A DNA stretch of 6,374 bases from Euryarchaeota archaeon UBA226 (GCA_002505935.1 DAWL01000143.1:15520-21893); one strand, 5' to 3'; positions 1-5,613 are shown, numbered from the stretch's first letter. The notes: generated from the sequence alone by a model not told the origin. Numbers and translations are program-made.

Positions 1-138
1 GTTGATCACCCACATGGTGGTGGAAACCATCAGGCTGTACACGGTCCAAACAGCGTCGCACGTGGCGCTCCACCTGGTAGCAAGGTCGGACATATCGCTC
101 CAAGCCGTACTGGACGCGGCAGAGGCAAGAGGAAATGA
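1..138 (+). CDS. rpl2: Large-subunit ribosomal protein uL2 (L2), C-terminal 45 residues, 5' end outside window
   Basis: This is the C-terminal tail of ribosomal protein uL2, which binds 23S rRNA near the peptidyl-transferase centre and supports subunit joining. Frame 1 is open from the first base and ends at TGA 136-138. It encodes the hallmark DHPHGGGNHQ near the start of the fragment, followed by APPGSKVGHIAPSRTGRGRG and a basic end. The HPHGGG loop is the most conserved part of the family; its His is the residue known to matter for peptidyl transfer in bacterial L2. The rest of the protein lies upstream. The stop codon is the first three bases of a TGAGGTGA ribosome binding site for uS19, so the two genes are probably translationally coupled. 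The truncation is only the window edge, not a broken gene. Confidence 0.95.
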   Translation, partial: VDHPHGGGNHQAVHGPNSVARGAPPGSKVGHIAPSRTGRGRGKRK

Positions 139-143
139 GGTGA
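136..143 (+). promoter_or_regulatory. Stop-fused ribosome binding site TGAGGTGA (uL2 stop / uS19 start)
   Basis: The uL2 stop codon TGA is the first triplet of TGAGGTGA; the GAGGTGA part is complementary to the UCACCUC in the conserved 3' end of archaeal 16S rRNA. The same octamer recurs at 645-652, 1221-1228, 3397-3404 and 5602-5609, with TGAGGGGA as a variant at 5200-5207. Spacing to the next start is four bases in four cases, six here and seven for uS8. Confidence 0.85.
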
Positions 144-149
144 GTAAGG

Positions 150-647
150 ATGGCAAAGAGAAAGCGTCGATTCATGACTCCAAAGGCAGCGCGCCGAAAG
201 ACCCGCAAGTTGCGTGGTCGCGTCAGCGAGCGCCGCAAGAAAGAATTCCTCTACCGTGGGCACACTATGGAGAAATTGCTCGCTATGCCCTTGTATCCTG
301 TCGATGATGACCCGGATTCAGAGTCTGTAGTGGGCTTGCTATCTGCTAGAGCACGCCGCTCTTTTGACAGAGGCCTGCCTCAAGAGAATGAGCACCTACG
401 TCAGCGTGTTCGCCGAGCAAAGGAAGGACAGGTCATCCGCACCCACCGCAGGGACATGGTCATCCTTCCAGAGTTTGTTGGCAAGATTATCGGAATTCAC
501 AATGGTCAAGGTTTCAATGAAGTTGAAATTAAACCAGAAATGATTGGACACTTCCTCGGTGAGTTTGGAATCACTAGGAATTCGGTCACACACAGTGGCC
601 CTGGTGTTGGTGCAACCAAGTCGTCAAAGCACGTACCATTGAAGTGA
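150..647 (+). CDS. rps19: Small-subunit ribosomal protein uS19 (S19), with basic N-terminal extension and acidic insertion
   Basis: uS19 sits in the 30S head, where it pairs with uS13 and contacts the A-site finger. The 165-residue product has the archaeal S19 core: YRGHT at 35-39, LLSARARRSFDRGL at 63-76, IRTHRRDMVILPEFVG at 96-111, NGQGFNEVEIKPEMIGHFLG at 118-137 and a VGATKSSKHVPLK end. From memory, archaeal S19 proteins are usually about 130-150 residues. The extra length comes from a strongly basic N-terminus (residues 1-33, rich in Arg/Lys) and a short acidic loop at about 47-60 (VDDDPDSES) where relatives run directly from the YRGHT helix into LLPAR. The N-terminal extension could be a real rRNA-binding tail. 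ATG 150 follows TGAGGTGA at 136-143 with a six-base spacer, and no better start is present. Confidence 0.95.
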   Translation: MAKRKRRFMTPKAARRKTRKLRGRVSERRKKEFLYRGHTMEKLLAMPLYPVDDDPDSESVVGLLSARARRSFDRGLPQENEHLRQRVRRAKEGQVIRTHRRDMVILPEFVGKIIGIHNGQGFNEVEIKPEMIGHFLGEFGITRNSVTHSGPGVGATKSSKHVPLK

Positions 648-656
648 GGTGAGAAA

Positions 657-1223
657 ATGAGTCGAGATCGTTCAAGGTCCCAGAAGGGATATTCTCAGTT
701 GCTACAAGGTAGCAGATTGGTTACAGCACGCGCAGTAAATTTGGATTGTCATTCCAAGCATTGCTTCGAGATTGCCCGTGCCATACGCAACATGACTGCT
801 TCTCAGGCATTGGACCTGTTGGAATCGGTTATTCGTATCGATAGCGACCGAGAGGATATTCGTCGTAAGGCCAAGGCTATTCCCTTCCGTAGAGGAAACA
901 ACATGAGGCACCGCAAGAGAGCAGGGCCTCGTTCCCTTGGACACAGGAAAGGTAAGATTGGTCCTGGAAGATATCCTGTCAAAGCCAGTAAGGAATTCAT
1001 CAAACTGATTAACAGTGCAATGGAAAACGCAAGGCATGAACACGAAGATATCGAGCCTGAAGATATGGTCATTACACACGTAGCCGCACACCGTGGACAG
1101 GTTAAGCGCGGCTGGATTCCACGCGCACGAGGCCGTGCAACTCCTAGCAATCACATCCAGACTAATCTAGAGATTTTCCTTGAAGATCTGAGTACTGAAG
1201 TGGAAGATGAGGACGAATTCTGA
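657..1223 (+). CDS. rpl22: Large-subunit ribosomal protein uL22 (L22), long form with acidic C-terminus
   Basis: uL22 binds several 23S rRNA domains, and its beta-hairpin lines the peptide exit tunnel. Family signatures in the 188-residue product are the CHSKHCFEIARAIRNMTASQ helix start (31-50), GRYPVKASKEFIKLINSAMENA (104-125), HVAAHRGQVKRGWIPRARGR (141-160, the tunnel hairpin) and the last strand LEIFLED (171-177). Archaeal L22 is usually about 150-155 residues. The additional length lies in a Ser/Arg-rich start, a basic segment at about 62-102 (DREDIRRKAK, then MRHRKRAGPRSLGHRKGK) and an acidic tail (EVEDEDEF). ATG 657 sits four bases after TGAGGTGA (645-652), whose first triplet is the uS19 stop. 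Two Cys residues (31, 36) lie around the conserved KHS-type motif; I see no zinc site. Confidence 0.95.
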   Translation: MSRDRSRSQKGYSQLLQGSRLVTARAVNLDCHSKHCFEIARAIRNMTASQALDLLESVIRIDSDREDIRRKAKAIPFRRGNNMRHRKRAGPRSLGHRKGKIGPGRYPVKASKEFIKLINSAMENARHEHEDIEPEDMVITHVAAHRGQVKRGWIPRARGRATPSNHIQTNLEIFLEDLSTEVEDEDEF

Positions 1224-1232
1224 GGTGAAAAC

Positions 1233-1901
1233 ATGTCAGGCAAGAAGAATGTTATTCGACGTATCATCGACCGTAATGTCGAGCGCCATCTAGTCAAGGA
1301 GTTCTTGATGAACAATACCAAGAAGGCTGGATTTGGGGGCCTTGACATCCGCCGTACTCCTCAAGGAACTGAGGTCACCCTGAAGGCAGAGAGGCCCGGA
1401 ATGGTCATCGGTCGAAAGGGTCGAATCATCAATGAATTGCAGAGGAGATTGGATGACGAGTTCGCTATTCAGAATCCAAGGCTCAAGGTGGATGAGGTGG
1501 AGAATCCTGCTTTGAATGCACAAATTATGGCTGAGAAGTTGGCCAGTGCTTTGGAGAGAGGCTGGTATTTCCGCCGAGCAGGGCACTCAACTGCTCTGAA
1601 TATCATGGAAGCTGGCGCAAAGGGAGTAATCGTAGTCCTAAACGGAAAGATAACCGGAGCAAGACACCGAACTCAGAAGTTTATCGCTGGCCACATCAAG
1701 TATTGTGGTGAGACCGCTCTGGAGCACATGGATAGAGGATTTTCAACCGCTATCAAGAAGTTGGGGACTATCGGTTGCAGCGTCGCAATCATGAGGCCAG
1801 GAACTAAGTTGCCACACGAGATAACTGTGTATGGTAAGGATCAGGTTGCCGTCAATGAAGATGGCGAGGTAGAGGTCAATGTCGTGGAGGTGCCCGCATG
1901 A
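1233..1901 (+). CDS. rps3: Small-subunit ribosomal protein uS3 (S3), KH-domain protein
   Basis: uS3 lies at the mRNA entry channel of the 30S subunit. The 222-residue product begins with the archaeal N-terminal segment (VIRRIIDRNVERHLVKEFL, 7-25). A type II KH domain follows with the GxxG loop in GMVIGRKGRIINEL (56-69), then the S3 C-terminal domain with ALNIMEAGAKGVIVVLNGKI at 121-140, KITGARHRTQKF at 139-150 and MRPGTKLPHEI at 187-197. The end (EDGEVEVNVVEVPA) is short and acidic; many archaeal S3 proteins carry longer tails. The conserved 'IGVKVWIM'-type strand reads IGCSVAIM here (180-187), a mild divergence. ATG 1233 is four bases after TGAGGTGA (1221-1228), fused to the uL22 stop. The gene ends in an ATGA overlap with uL29. 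Confidence 0.96.
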   Translation: MSGKKNVIRRIIDRNVERHLVKEFLMNNTKKAGFGGLDIRRTPQGTEVTLKAERPGMVIGRKGRIINELQRRLDDEFAIQNPRLKVDEVENPALNAQIMAEKLASALERGWYFRRAGHSTALNIMEAGAKGVIVVLNGKITGARHRTQKFIAGHIKYCGETALEHMDRGFSTAIKKLGTIGCSVAIMRPGTKLPHEITVYGKDQVAVNEDGEVEVNVVEVPA

Positions 1902-2101
1902 GCCACGTTACCAACAGGGATATCGACAACATGAGCCCCGAGGCTCGCAAGTCAAGACTCAAGGAGTTGCGCGAGGAGATGTTGCAACTGCAATCAGAGA
2001 AGAGCATGGGAGGAACCGCTGCAAACATGGGTGCTTACAAGGCAACTAGGCGCAGCATTGCTCGTATGTTGACTAGAATGCATCAGGATAAGAAGGAGTG
2101 A
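1898..2101 (+). CDS. rpl29: Large-subunit ribosomal protein uL29 (L29)
   Basis: uL29 is a small alpha-hairpin protein on the 50S surface near the exit tunnel, part of the docking site for nascent-chain factors. The 67-residue product has the expected two-helix pattern: DIDNMSPEARKSRLKELREE and MLQLQSEKSMGG for the first helix and turn, then NMGAYKATRRSIARMLTRMH for the second. The length is normal for archaea. The start ATG 1898 overlaps the uS3 stop as ATGA. Its ribosome binding site GGAGGTG (1886-1892) lies inside the end of uS3, so translation of uL29 should depend on uS3 being read through. The last codons (AAG GAG TGA) supply the ribosome binding site of the next gene. Confidence 0.94.
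   Translation: MSHVTNRDIDNMSPEARKSRLKELREEMLQLQSEKSMGGTAANMGAYKATRRSIARMLTRMHQDKKE
2095..2101 (+). promoter_or_regulatory. Ribosome binding site GGAGTGA deciding the aIF1 start
   Basis: GGAGTGA contains the uL29 stop (TGA 2099-2101) and is followed by five bases and GTG 2107. The same seven bases with the same five-base spacer precede the last gene (6156-6162, ATG 6168). This supports GTG 2107 over the in-frame GTG 2098, which lies inside the motif. Confidence 0.75.
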
Positions 2102-2106
2102 ATTCA

Positions 2107-2406
2107 GTGGCTGCTATATGCAATGTTTGTGGTCTACCAGATGAACTATGTATATGTCAGGAGATAGCTAAGGAACAACAGATAGCTTACATTTCAACGG
2201 TGAGAAGGAGGTACGGAAAACTGGTAACGATTGTTGAAGGAATCGATGATTCGGCAATAGATATCGACCAGTTGGCAAAGACACTCAAGGCTCGTTGTGC
2301 AGCAGGTGGAACCGTCAAGGGACGGACCATCGAATTGCAGGGCGAACACAAGAAGAAAGCAGCAGAAGTACTCAAGAAAAATGGATATACAGTGGAGGTG
2401 AGATGA
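2107..2406 (+). CDS. Translation initiation factor aIF1 (SUI1/eIF1 family)
   Basis: aIF1 binds the 30S platform near the P site and polices start-codon selection. The 99-residue product begins with a likely zinc-binding knuckle, CNVCGLPDELCIC (Cys 5, 8, 15, 17), typical of archaeal SUI1 proteins. The SUI1 fold follows: RRRYGKLVTIVEGID at 33-47, LAKTLKARCAAGGTVKGR at 56-73 and IELQGEHKKKAAEVLKKNGY at 75-94. I place the start at GTG 2107. GGAGTGA (2095-2101) plus a five-base spacer matches the spacing seen before the last gene of the window, and MAAICNVCG is the natural family N-terminus. An in-frame GTG at 2098 would overlap the uL29 stop and add three residues, but it falls inside that ribosome binding site. 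The position between uL29 and Rnp1 is the usual archaeal one. Confidence 0.93.
   Translation: MAAICNVCGLPDELCICQEIAKEQQIAYISTVRRRYGKLVTIVEGIDDSAIDIDQLAKTLKARCAAGGTVKGRTIELQGEHKKKAAEVLKKNGYTVEVR
2394..2401 (+). promoter_or_regulatory. Full-length ribosome binding site GGAGGTGA for RNase P p29
   Basis: GGAGGTGA is inside the last codons of aIF1 and sits five bases before ATG 2407. It matches the archaeal anti-Shine-Dalgarno over all eight bases. The competing ATG at 2403 is only one base from it, which is too close for normal initiation. Confidence 0.75.
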
Positions 2407-2661
2407 ATGGACGCACGAAATATGCCTTTATTGGGACATAATCTCAACGTAGTCTCTTCCACAGATCCAACCCTCGTTGGTAGAAATGGCGCTGTAGTTT
2501 CAGAGACTATGCGCACCATCGTTATCGAGCAACAAGGACGCAGGTCAAGATTGGCCAAGGACGTCATTAGATTCACCATTGATGATTCGGATGCTGTAAT
2601 CGACGGCAGCCAGATTGGCCAGAGGCCAGAAGATCGAATCCACCGAAGGTATAGGAAGTGA
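2407..2661 (+). CDS. rnp1: Ribonuclease P protein component 1 (Rpp29/Pop4 homologue, Rnp1)
   Basis: This is the archaeal p29 subunit of RNase P, which binds the catalytic RNA with its partner Rpp21 and helps position pre-tRNA for 5' cleavage. The 84-residue product has the Sm-like beta-barrel pattern of the family: LGHNLNVVSSTDPTLVGRNG at 9-28, VVSETMRTIVIEQQ at 30-43, KDVIRFTI at 51-58, VIDGSQI at 64-70 and the diagnostic RPEDRIHRRYRK end at 73-84. Relatives are about 90-130 residues, so this is a compact form without N-terminal extension. ATG 2407 immediately follows the aIF1 stop and is preceded by an ideal GGAGGTGA (2394-2401) with a five-base spacer. A second ATG at 2403, overlapping the aIF1 stop, opens only a 12-codon frame. 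Confidence 0.93.
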   Translation: MDARNMPLLGHNLNVVSSTDPTLVGRNGAVVSETMRTIVIEQQGRRSRLAKDVIRFTIDDSDAVIDGSQIGQRPEDRIHRRYRK

Positions 2662-2665
2662 TTAG

Positions 2666-3004
2666 ATGCGAGATATCGGAGTTGATGTGAATAGGCCCGA
2701 AGGGGAATGGGATGGCGATGAGAATTGTCCGTTCTATGGATCTCTAAGGCTACGTGGACAGATCCTAGAAGGTACAGTTGCCAGTGTGGGAATGAAGAGC
2801 ACCATCGTCATCGAGCGACACCACGTTCGTAAGATGGAGAAGTATGAGAGATATGACAAGCGTATGCGCCGTCTTTCCGCTCATCTTCCAAGTTGTATCG
2901 GAGAAGTCTCCGTTGGAGACAGCGTCAAGGTCATGGAGTGCAGACCTCTTTCCAAGACGGTTTCATTCTGTGTCATTGAATCTACAGAGGGGGAGTCGCA
3001 GTGA
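2666..3004 (+). CDS. rps17: Small-subunit ribosomal protein uS17 (S17)
   Basis: uS17 is a primary 16S rRNA binder in the 30S body. The 112-residue product is a clear archaeal S17: RDIGVDVNRPEGEW at 2-15, the CPFYG motif at 21-25 (CPFHG in most relatives), LRGQILEGTVAS at 29-40 opening the OB fold, IVIERHHVRKMEKYERYDKR at 47-66, LSAHLPSCIGEVSVGD at 70-85, and VMECRPLSKTVSFCVIE at 89-105. The last motif is the family C-terminal signature. Length is normal. ATG 2666 follows GGAAGTGA (2654-2661), whose TGA is the stop of the RNase P gene, with four bases between. The end overlaps uL14 as GTGA. Confidence 0.95.
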   Translation: MRDIGVDVNRPEGEWDGDENCPFYGSLRLRGQILEGTVASVGMKSTIVIERHHVRKMEKYERYDKRMRRLSAHLPSCIGEVSVGDSVKVMECRPLSKTVSFCVIESTEGESQ

Positions 3005-3399
3005 AGGGAATAGCAGGTAAGCAGACCCGTGGTCTACCCTCTGCAGCAAAGTTGACCTGTGCTGATAATACAGGTGCCAAGATCGTTCAGTTGATTTCGG
3101 TCTACAAGATTGGTTCAGTCATGCGCAGATACCCTGCAGCAGGTGTAGGGGATATGATCAAGGTCAGTGTCAAGAAGGGTAACCCTGAAACTCGAAGACA
3201 AATGTACAGAGCGGTTGTAATTAGACAGCGTCGTCCATTCCGTAGAGTCGATGGTACCTGGGTTCAGTTTGAGGACAACGCTGTTGTTTTGACAAATGAG
3301 CGTGGTGAGGTACAGGGTTCGGATATCAAGGGCCCTGTGTCCAGAGAAAGTGCAGAACGCTGGCCCAGAATTGCCGCTACTGCCAAGCAGATAATTTGA
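3001..3399 (+). CDS. rpl14: Large-subunit ribosomal protein uL14 (L14)
   Basis: uL14 forms part of the 50S interface, contacts helix 14 of 16S rRNA, and is the site where anti-association factors bind. The 132-residue product is strongly conserved: LTCADNTGAKIVQLISV at 18-34 is the L14 N-terminal signature, followed by GVGDMIKVSVKKGNPETRRQ at 48-67, AVVIRQRRPFRRVDGTWVQF at 71-90, EDNAVVL at 91-97 and GPVSRESAERWPRIAATA at 111-128. Length is normal for archaea, which carry a slightly longer N-terminus than bacteria. The GTG start at 3001 overlaps the uS17 stop (GTGA), with the purine-rich GAGGGGGAG at 2987-2995 as ribosome binding site. Confidence 0.96.
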   Translation: MKGIAGKQTRGLPSAAKLTCADNTGAKIVQLISVYKIGSVMRRYPAAGVGDMIKVSVKKGNPETRRQMYRAVVIRQRRPFRRVDGTWVQFEDNAVVLTNERGEVQGSDIKGPVSRESAERWPRIAATAKQII

Positions 3400-3408
3400 G
3401 GTGAGATA

Positions 3409-3813
3409 ATGGTCAAGAGCAAGAATCCAAACAAGCAGCGCAAGGCTGCCTTTACTGCTCCAAAGCACGTCAAGCGTAAGCGTATCCGAGCCCGCCTACA
3501 GACTACAGACTCGCGTTTAGCGGGCGTCAAGACCGTAACTGTAAGAGTTGGAGATCAGGTCAAGGTCGTCAGGGGAGATTACGGACAGCCATCCAAGGGT
3601 AAGAGGCACGGTGGACCGCGTGGAAACAGCGGTCTTGAGGCCAAGGTCATCAGGGTAGACTCTGATAATTCACGTATATTCATCGAAGGAGCCACATCAT
3701 CCAAGGCCGATAACAAGGAGGAAGGAGTTCCAATTCATTCCTCCAATGTAGTAGTCACCAAGTTGGACGAGACCGACCCGATGCGAATGAAGCGCATTAC
3801 TGATAGGAGTTGA
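3409..3813 (+). CDS. rpl24: Large-subunit ribosomal protein uL24 (L24, KOW domain) with an insertion in the KOW loop
   Basis: uL24 is an early 50S assembly protein at the exit tunnel rim. The 134-residue product has a basic N-terminus (KNPNKQRKAAFTAPKHVKRK, 5-24). A KOW domain follows: VRVGDQVKVVRGDYGQ at 46-61, then EAKVIRVDSDNSRIFIEGAT at 77-96. VPIHSSNVVVTKLDETD at 107-123 is the archaeal C-terminal element. In typical archaeal L24 the loop reads roughly RGDFKGHEGKV. Here about a dozen extra residues rich in Gly, Lys and Arg (PSKGKRHGGPRGNSGL) sit in it. Frame and flanking conservation are intact, so this looks like a true loop expansion and not an error. ATG 3409 is four bases after TGAGGTGA (3397-3404), which contains the uL14 stop. 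Confidence 0.94.
   Translation: MVKSKNPNKQRKAAFTAPKHVKRKRIRARLQTTDSRLAGVKTVTVRVGDQVKVVRGDYGQPSKGKRHGGPRGNSGLEAKVIRVDSDNSRIFIEGATSSKADNKEEGVPIHSSNVVVTKLDETDPMRMKRITDRS
3806..3813 (+). promoter_or_regulatory. Ribosome binding site GGAGTTGA deciding the eS4 start
   Basis: GGAG at 3806-3809 is followed by the uL24 stop (3811-3813) and then, after five bases, ATG 3819. The upstream in-frame TTG at 3810 touches the motif itself, so it cannot be served by it. Confidence 0.75.
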
Positions 3814-3818
3814 ATAAC

Positions 3819-4523
3819 ATGGGATCAAGCCACCATCTAAAGCGATTGAACATGCCACGTAGCTGGGCTCTGCCTCGTAAGACATCGGTATGGGTGACTC
3901 GCGCCAACGCCGGACCTCATGCGCTAGAGATGTGCATGCCATTGAATGTCATCATTCGAGATGTTTTGAAGTTCGCAAAGAATTCACGTGAGGTGCGTTC
4001 TATTCTTCACAACGGTCTAGTCAAGGTTGATGGACGCCTAGTGCGTGATGCGCGCCGTGGCGTCGGATTGATGGATGTACTTACTCTAGGGGACATCAAC
4101 TATCGTTGTCTCTTGGACAGCAATGGAAAGTTGCGCTACCACCAGATTGCACCAAGCGATGCGGAGTGGAAGTTGTGCAGAATCGATGGAAAGTCAACAT
4201 TGAAGGGTGGCAAGACTCAGTTGAATTTGCACGACGGACGTTGTATCATCATCGATGATGCAAAGGCGTACAGTACTGGTGACAGTCTACAGATCAGCCT
4301 CCCCGAACAGCAGATTATGCAGCACATTCCATTCGAAGATGGCGCCCCTGCCTATCTGATAGGTGGAAGCCACGTAGGAACAGTCGCCCGTATCAAGGAG
4401 TTCATCGTAAAGCGTTCAAGCATGCCTAATGAGGTCGAGTTTGACGACTTCGGTACTGTGGCACAATATGTCTTCATAGTTGGAAAGGATACTCCACTAC
4501 CAGGTCTGGAGGTGGGTGCATGA
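3819..4523 (+). CDS. rps4e: Small-subunit ribosomal protein eS4 (S4e)
   Basis: eS4 is an archaeal/eukaryotic small-subunit protein with no bacterial counterpart, located on the 30S/40S body. The 234-residue product has all domains in order: the N-terminal motif HHLKRLNMPRSWALPRK at 5-21, an S4-type RNA-binding segment at about 41-88 (PLNVIIRDVLKFAKNSREVR, then GLVKVDGRLVRDARRGVGLM), the central RS4E domain at about 93-167, and a KOW element at about 172-197 (FEDGAPAYLIGGSHVGTVAR), ending in FIVGKDTPLPGLEVGA. The start is ATG 3819: it gives the usual MG...HLKRLN N-terminus and lies five bases after GGAGTTGA (3806-3813). A longer in-frame TTG at 3810 is less likely. The 3' end overlaps uL5 as ATGA. 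Confidence 0.95.
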   Translation: MGSSHHLKRLNMPRSWALPRKTSVWVTRANAGPHALEMCMPLNVIIRDVLKFAKNSREVRSILHNGLVKVDGRLVRDARRGVGLMDVLTLGDINYRCLLDSNGKLRYHQIAPSDAEWKLCRIDGKSTLKGGKTQLNLHDGRCIIIDDAKAYSTGDSLQISLPEQQIMQHIPFEDGAPAYLIGGSHVGTVARIKEFIVKRSSMPNEVEFDDFGTVAQYVFIVGKDTPLPGLEVGA

Positions 4524-5047
4524 GTGAGAATAGTAATCCAATGCTAGAGCCACGAATTGCCAAGGTCTCCATCAATATCGGAGTTGGAGAAGGCGGAGAG
4601 CGTTTGCAGACTGCAGAGCGCGTACTCGAGTTGTTAACCGGCCTGAGTTCGGTCCGCACCATGGGTAAGATTCAGAATCGAGACCTCAAAGTGCGTAAGG
4701 GATTCCCCATCGGTTGCAAAGTCACAATGCGCGATGATGAGAAGATAGAGAAATTCCTGAAGGATGCTTTCTGGGTACGAGAAAACAGTATTCCTTCTTG
4801 GAACTTCGATGCTCAAGGCAATCTTTCATTCGGTATCAGGGACTATACCGATTTCCCAGACCAAAAGTATGATCCGGATATCGGAATCTTTGGAATGGAC
4901 ATCAATGTAGTTCTTGAAAGACCAGGGCACAGAGTAAGCCGCCGTCGCAGGCGAAGCCGCAAGGTCGGTAGCGATCATTCTGTCAGCCCAGAGGAATCTC
5001 GTCAGTGGTTCCAGAACAGATTCGGACTGACTATCATGGAGGAGTGA
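4520..5047 (+). CDS. rpl5: Large-subunit ribosomal protein uL5 (L5)
   Basis: uL5 binds 5S rRNA in the central protuberance and touches P-site tRNA. The 175-residue product shows PRIAKVSINIGVGEGGERLQ at 11-30, a GKIQNRDLKVRKGFPIGCKV stretch at 49-68 (relatives have ..R...F.IRKG.PIG.KVT), SFGIRDYTDFPDQKYDPDIG at 103-122, the conserved IFGMDINVVLERPGHRVSRR at 123-142 and a basic, helical C-terminus RRRRRSRKVGSDH. Length is normal for archaea. ATG 4520 overlaps the eS4 stop, with an ideal GGAGGTG (4508-4514) inside eS4. The last codons provide the GGAGGAG ribosome binding site for uS14. Confidence 0.95.
   Translation: MSENSNPMLEPRIAKVSINIGVGEGGERLQTAERVLELLTGLSSVRTMGKIQNRDLKVRKGFPIGCKVTMRDDEKIEKFLKDAFWVRENSIPSWNFDAQGNLSFGIRDYTDFPDQKYDPDIGIFGMDINVVLERPGHRVSRRRRRSRKVGSDHSVSPEESRQWFQNRFGLTIMEE
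5038..5047 (+). promoter_or_regulatory. Ribosome binding site GGAGGAGTGA for uS14
   Basis: Two overlapping GGAG elements end in the uL5 stop codon (5045-5047), directly before ATG 5050. The outer GGAGG (5038-5042) has a seven-base gap to ATG, a normal distance. This supports the 50-residue uS14 and not the longer frame from 5005. Confidence 0.7.
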
Positions 5048-5049
5048 AA

Positions 5050-5202
5050 ATGGCAAGAGATCACGGAGAGACGATTGGACGCACCATCGGCTGCCGCCGT
5101 TGTGGACGCAAGCGAGGAATGATTCGTCGTCATGGGCTCAGGCTATGCCGCCAGTGTTTCAGAGATATAGGCCGAGATATCGGTTTCAAGAAGTTCAGTT
5201 GA
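5050..5202 (+). CDS. rps14: Small-subunit ribosomal protein uS14 (S14), zinc-binding type
   Basis: uS14 is a small zinc-ribbon protein in the 30S head, close to uS3 and uS10. The 50-residue product carries four Cys in the order C-x2-C-x14-C-x2-C (Cys 15, 18, 33, 36), in CRRCGRKRGMIRRHGLRLC and RQCFRDI, and ends with the typical GFKKFS. This is the Zn-binding (C+) form found throughout archaea. I chose ATG 5050, just behind the uL5 stop and GGAGGAGTGA (5038-5047). The open frame continues upstream to an ATG at 5005, but that would add 15 residues lying wholly over the uL5 C-terminus and unlike any S14 N-terminus. Confidence 0.95.
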   Translation: MARDHGETIGRTIGCRRCGRKRGMIRRHGLRLCRQCFRDIGRDIGFKKFS

Positions 5203-5214
5203 GGGGAGATAGAA

Positions 5215-5604
5215 ATGCAATTCGATCCATTAAATGATGCTTTGGCTAAGATATTCAACGCTGAGCAGGCGGGACGCTACAACGTGAGCGTTAGCCCTGC
5301 AAGCAAGTTGATAGGTTCAGTACTAGAAATCATGCAGCATGCAGGATACATTGGAACTTTCGACAAGGAAGATGATGGACGCGGTGGCTCATACAATGTA
5401 GAGCTGCGCGGTGCTATCAACCAATGTGGTGTCGTCAAGCCACGCCACTCTGTACGCAGACAGGAATACGAGAAGTGGGAATCTCGCTATTTGCCCGCTC
5501 AAGATTTTGGTTTGTTGATTCTTACAACCAATCAAGGTGTAATGCACCATTATGACGCTAAGACGTCAAGAATAGGTGGCCGTTTGCTGGCCTATGTTTT
5601 CTGA
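5215..5604 (+). CDS. rps8: Small-subunit ribosomal protein uS8 (S8)
   Basis: uS8 binds the central domain of 16S rRNA early in 30S assembly; in bacteria it also represses the spc operon by binding its mRNA. The 129-residue product has DPLNDALAKIFNAEQAGR at 4-21, SPASKLIGSVLEIMQHAGYI at 27-46, DDGRGGSYNVELRGAINQCG at 53-72, VVKPRHSVRRQEYEKWESRY at 73-92, LPAQDFGLLILTTNQGVMHH at 93-112 and the hallmark GGRLLAYVF end. Length is normal for archaea. ATG 5215 follows TGAGGGGA (5200-5207), whose first triplet is the uS14 stop, with a seven-base spacer. I see no uS8-binding helix mimic in the sequence here, but I could not fold the RNA. Confidence 0.95.
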   Translation: MQFDPLNDALAKIFNAEQAGRYNVSVSPASKLIGSVLEIMQHAGYIGTFDKEDDGRGGSYNVELRGAINQCGVVKPRHSVRRQEYEKWESRYLPAQDFGLLILTTNQGVMHHYDAKTSRIGGRLLAYVF

Positions 5605-5609
5605 GGTGA
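5602..5609 (+). promoter_or_regulatory. Stop-fused ribosome binding site TGAGGTGA deciding the GTG start of uL6
   Basis: The uS8 stop begins the motif, and the next base extends the match to GAGGTGAT. The four-base spacer leads to GTG 5614, the same spacing as at uL22, uS3 and uL24. The overlapping ATG 5612 would have a two-base spacer and a dead frame. Confidence 0.75.
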
Positions 5610-5613
5610 TTAT

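Noticed and set aside
2..307. 101-codon + strand frame overlapping uL2 end and uS19 start
   Set aside because: It runs out of frame across two clear ribosomal genes and the product resembles nothing I know.
702..1154. 150-codon - strand frame opposite uL22
   Set aside because: Antisense shadow of a conserved gene; no ribosome binding site or recognisable domain, low-complexity hydrophobic/Cys content typical of reverse reading.
2187..2579. 130-codon - strand frame opposite aIF1 and p29
   Set aside because: Spans the junction of two well-supported genes on the other strand; no family resemblance.
3115..3530. Two overlapping - strand frames opposite uL14 and uL24
   Set aside because: Shadows of conserved coding sequence; they overlap each other in different frames and have no supporting signals.
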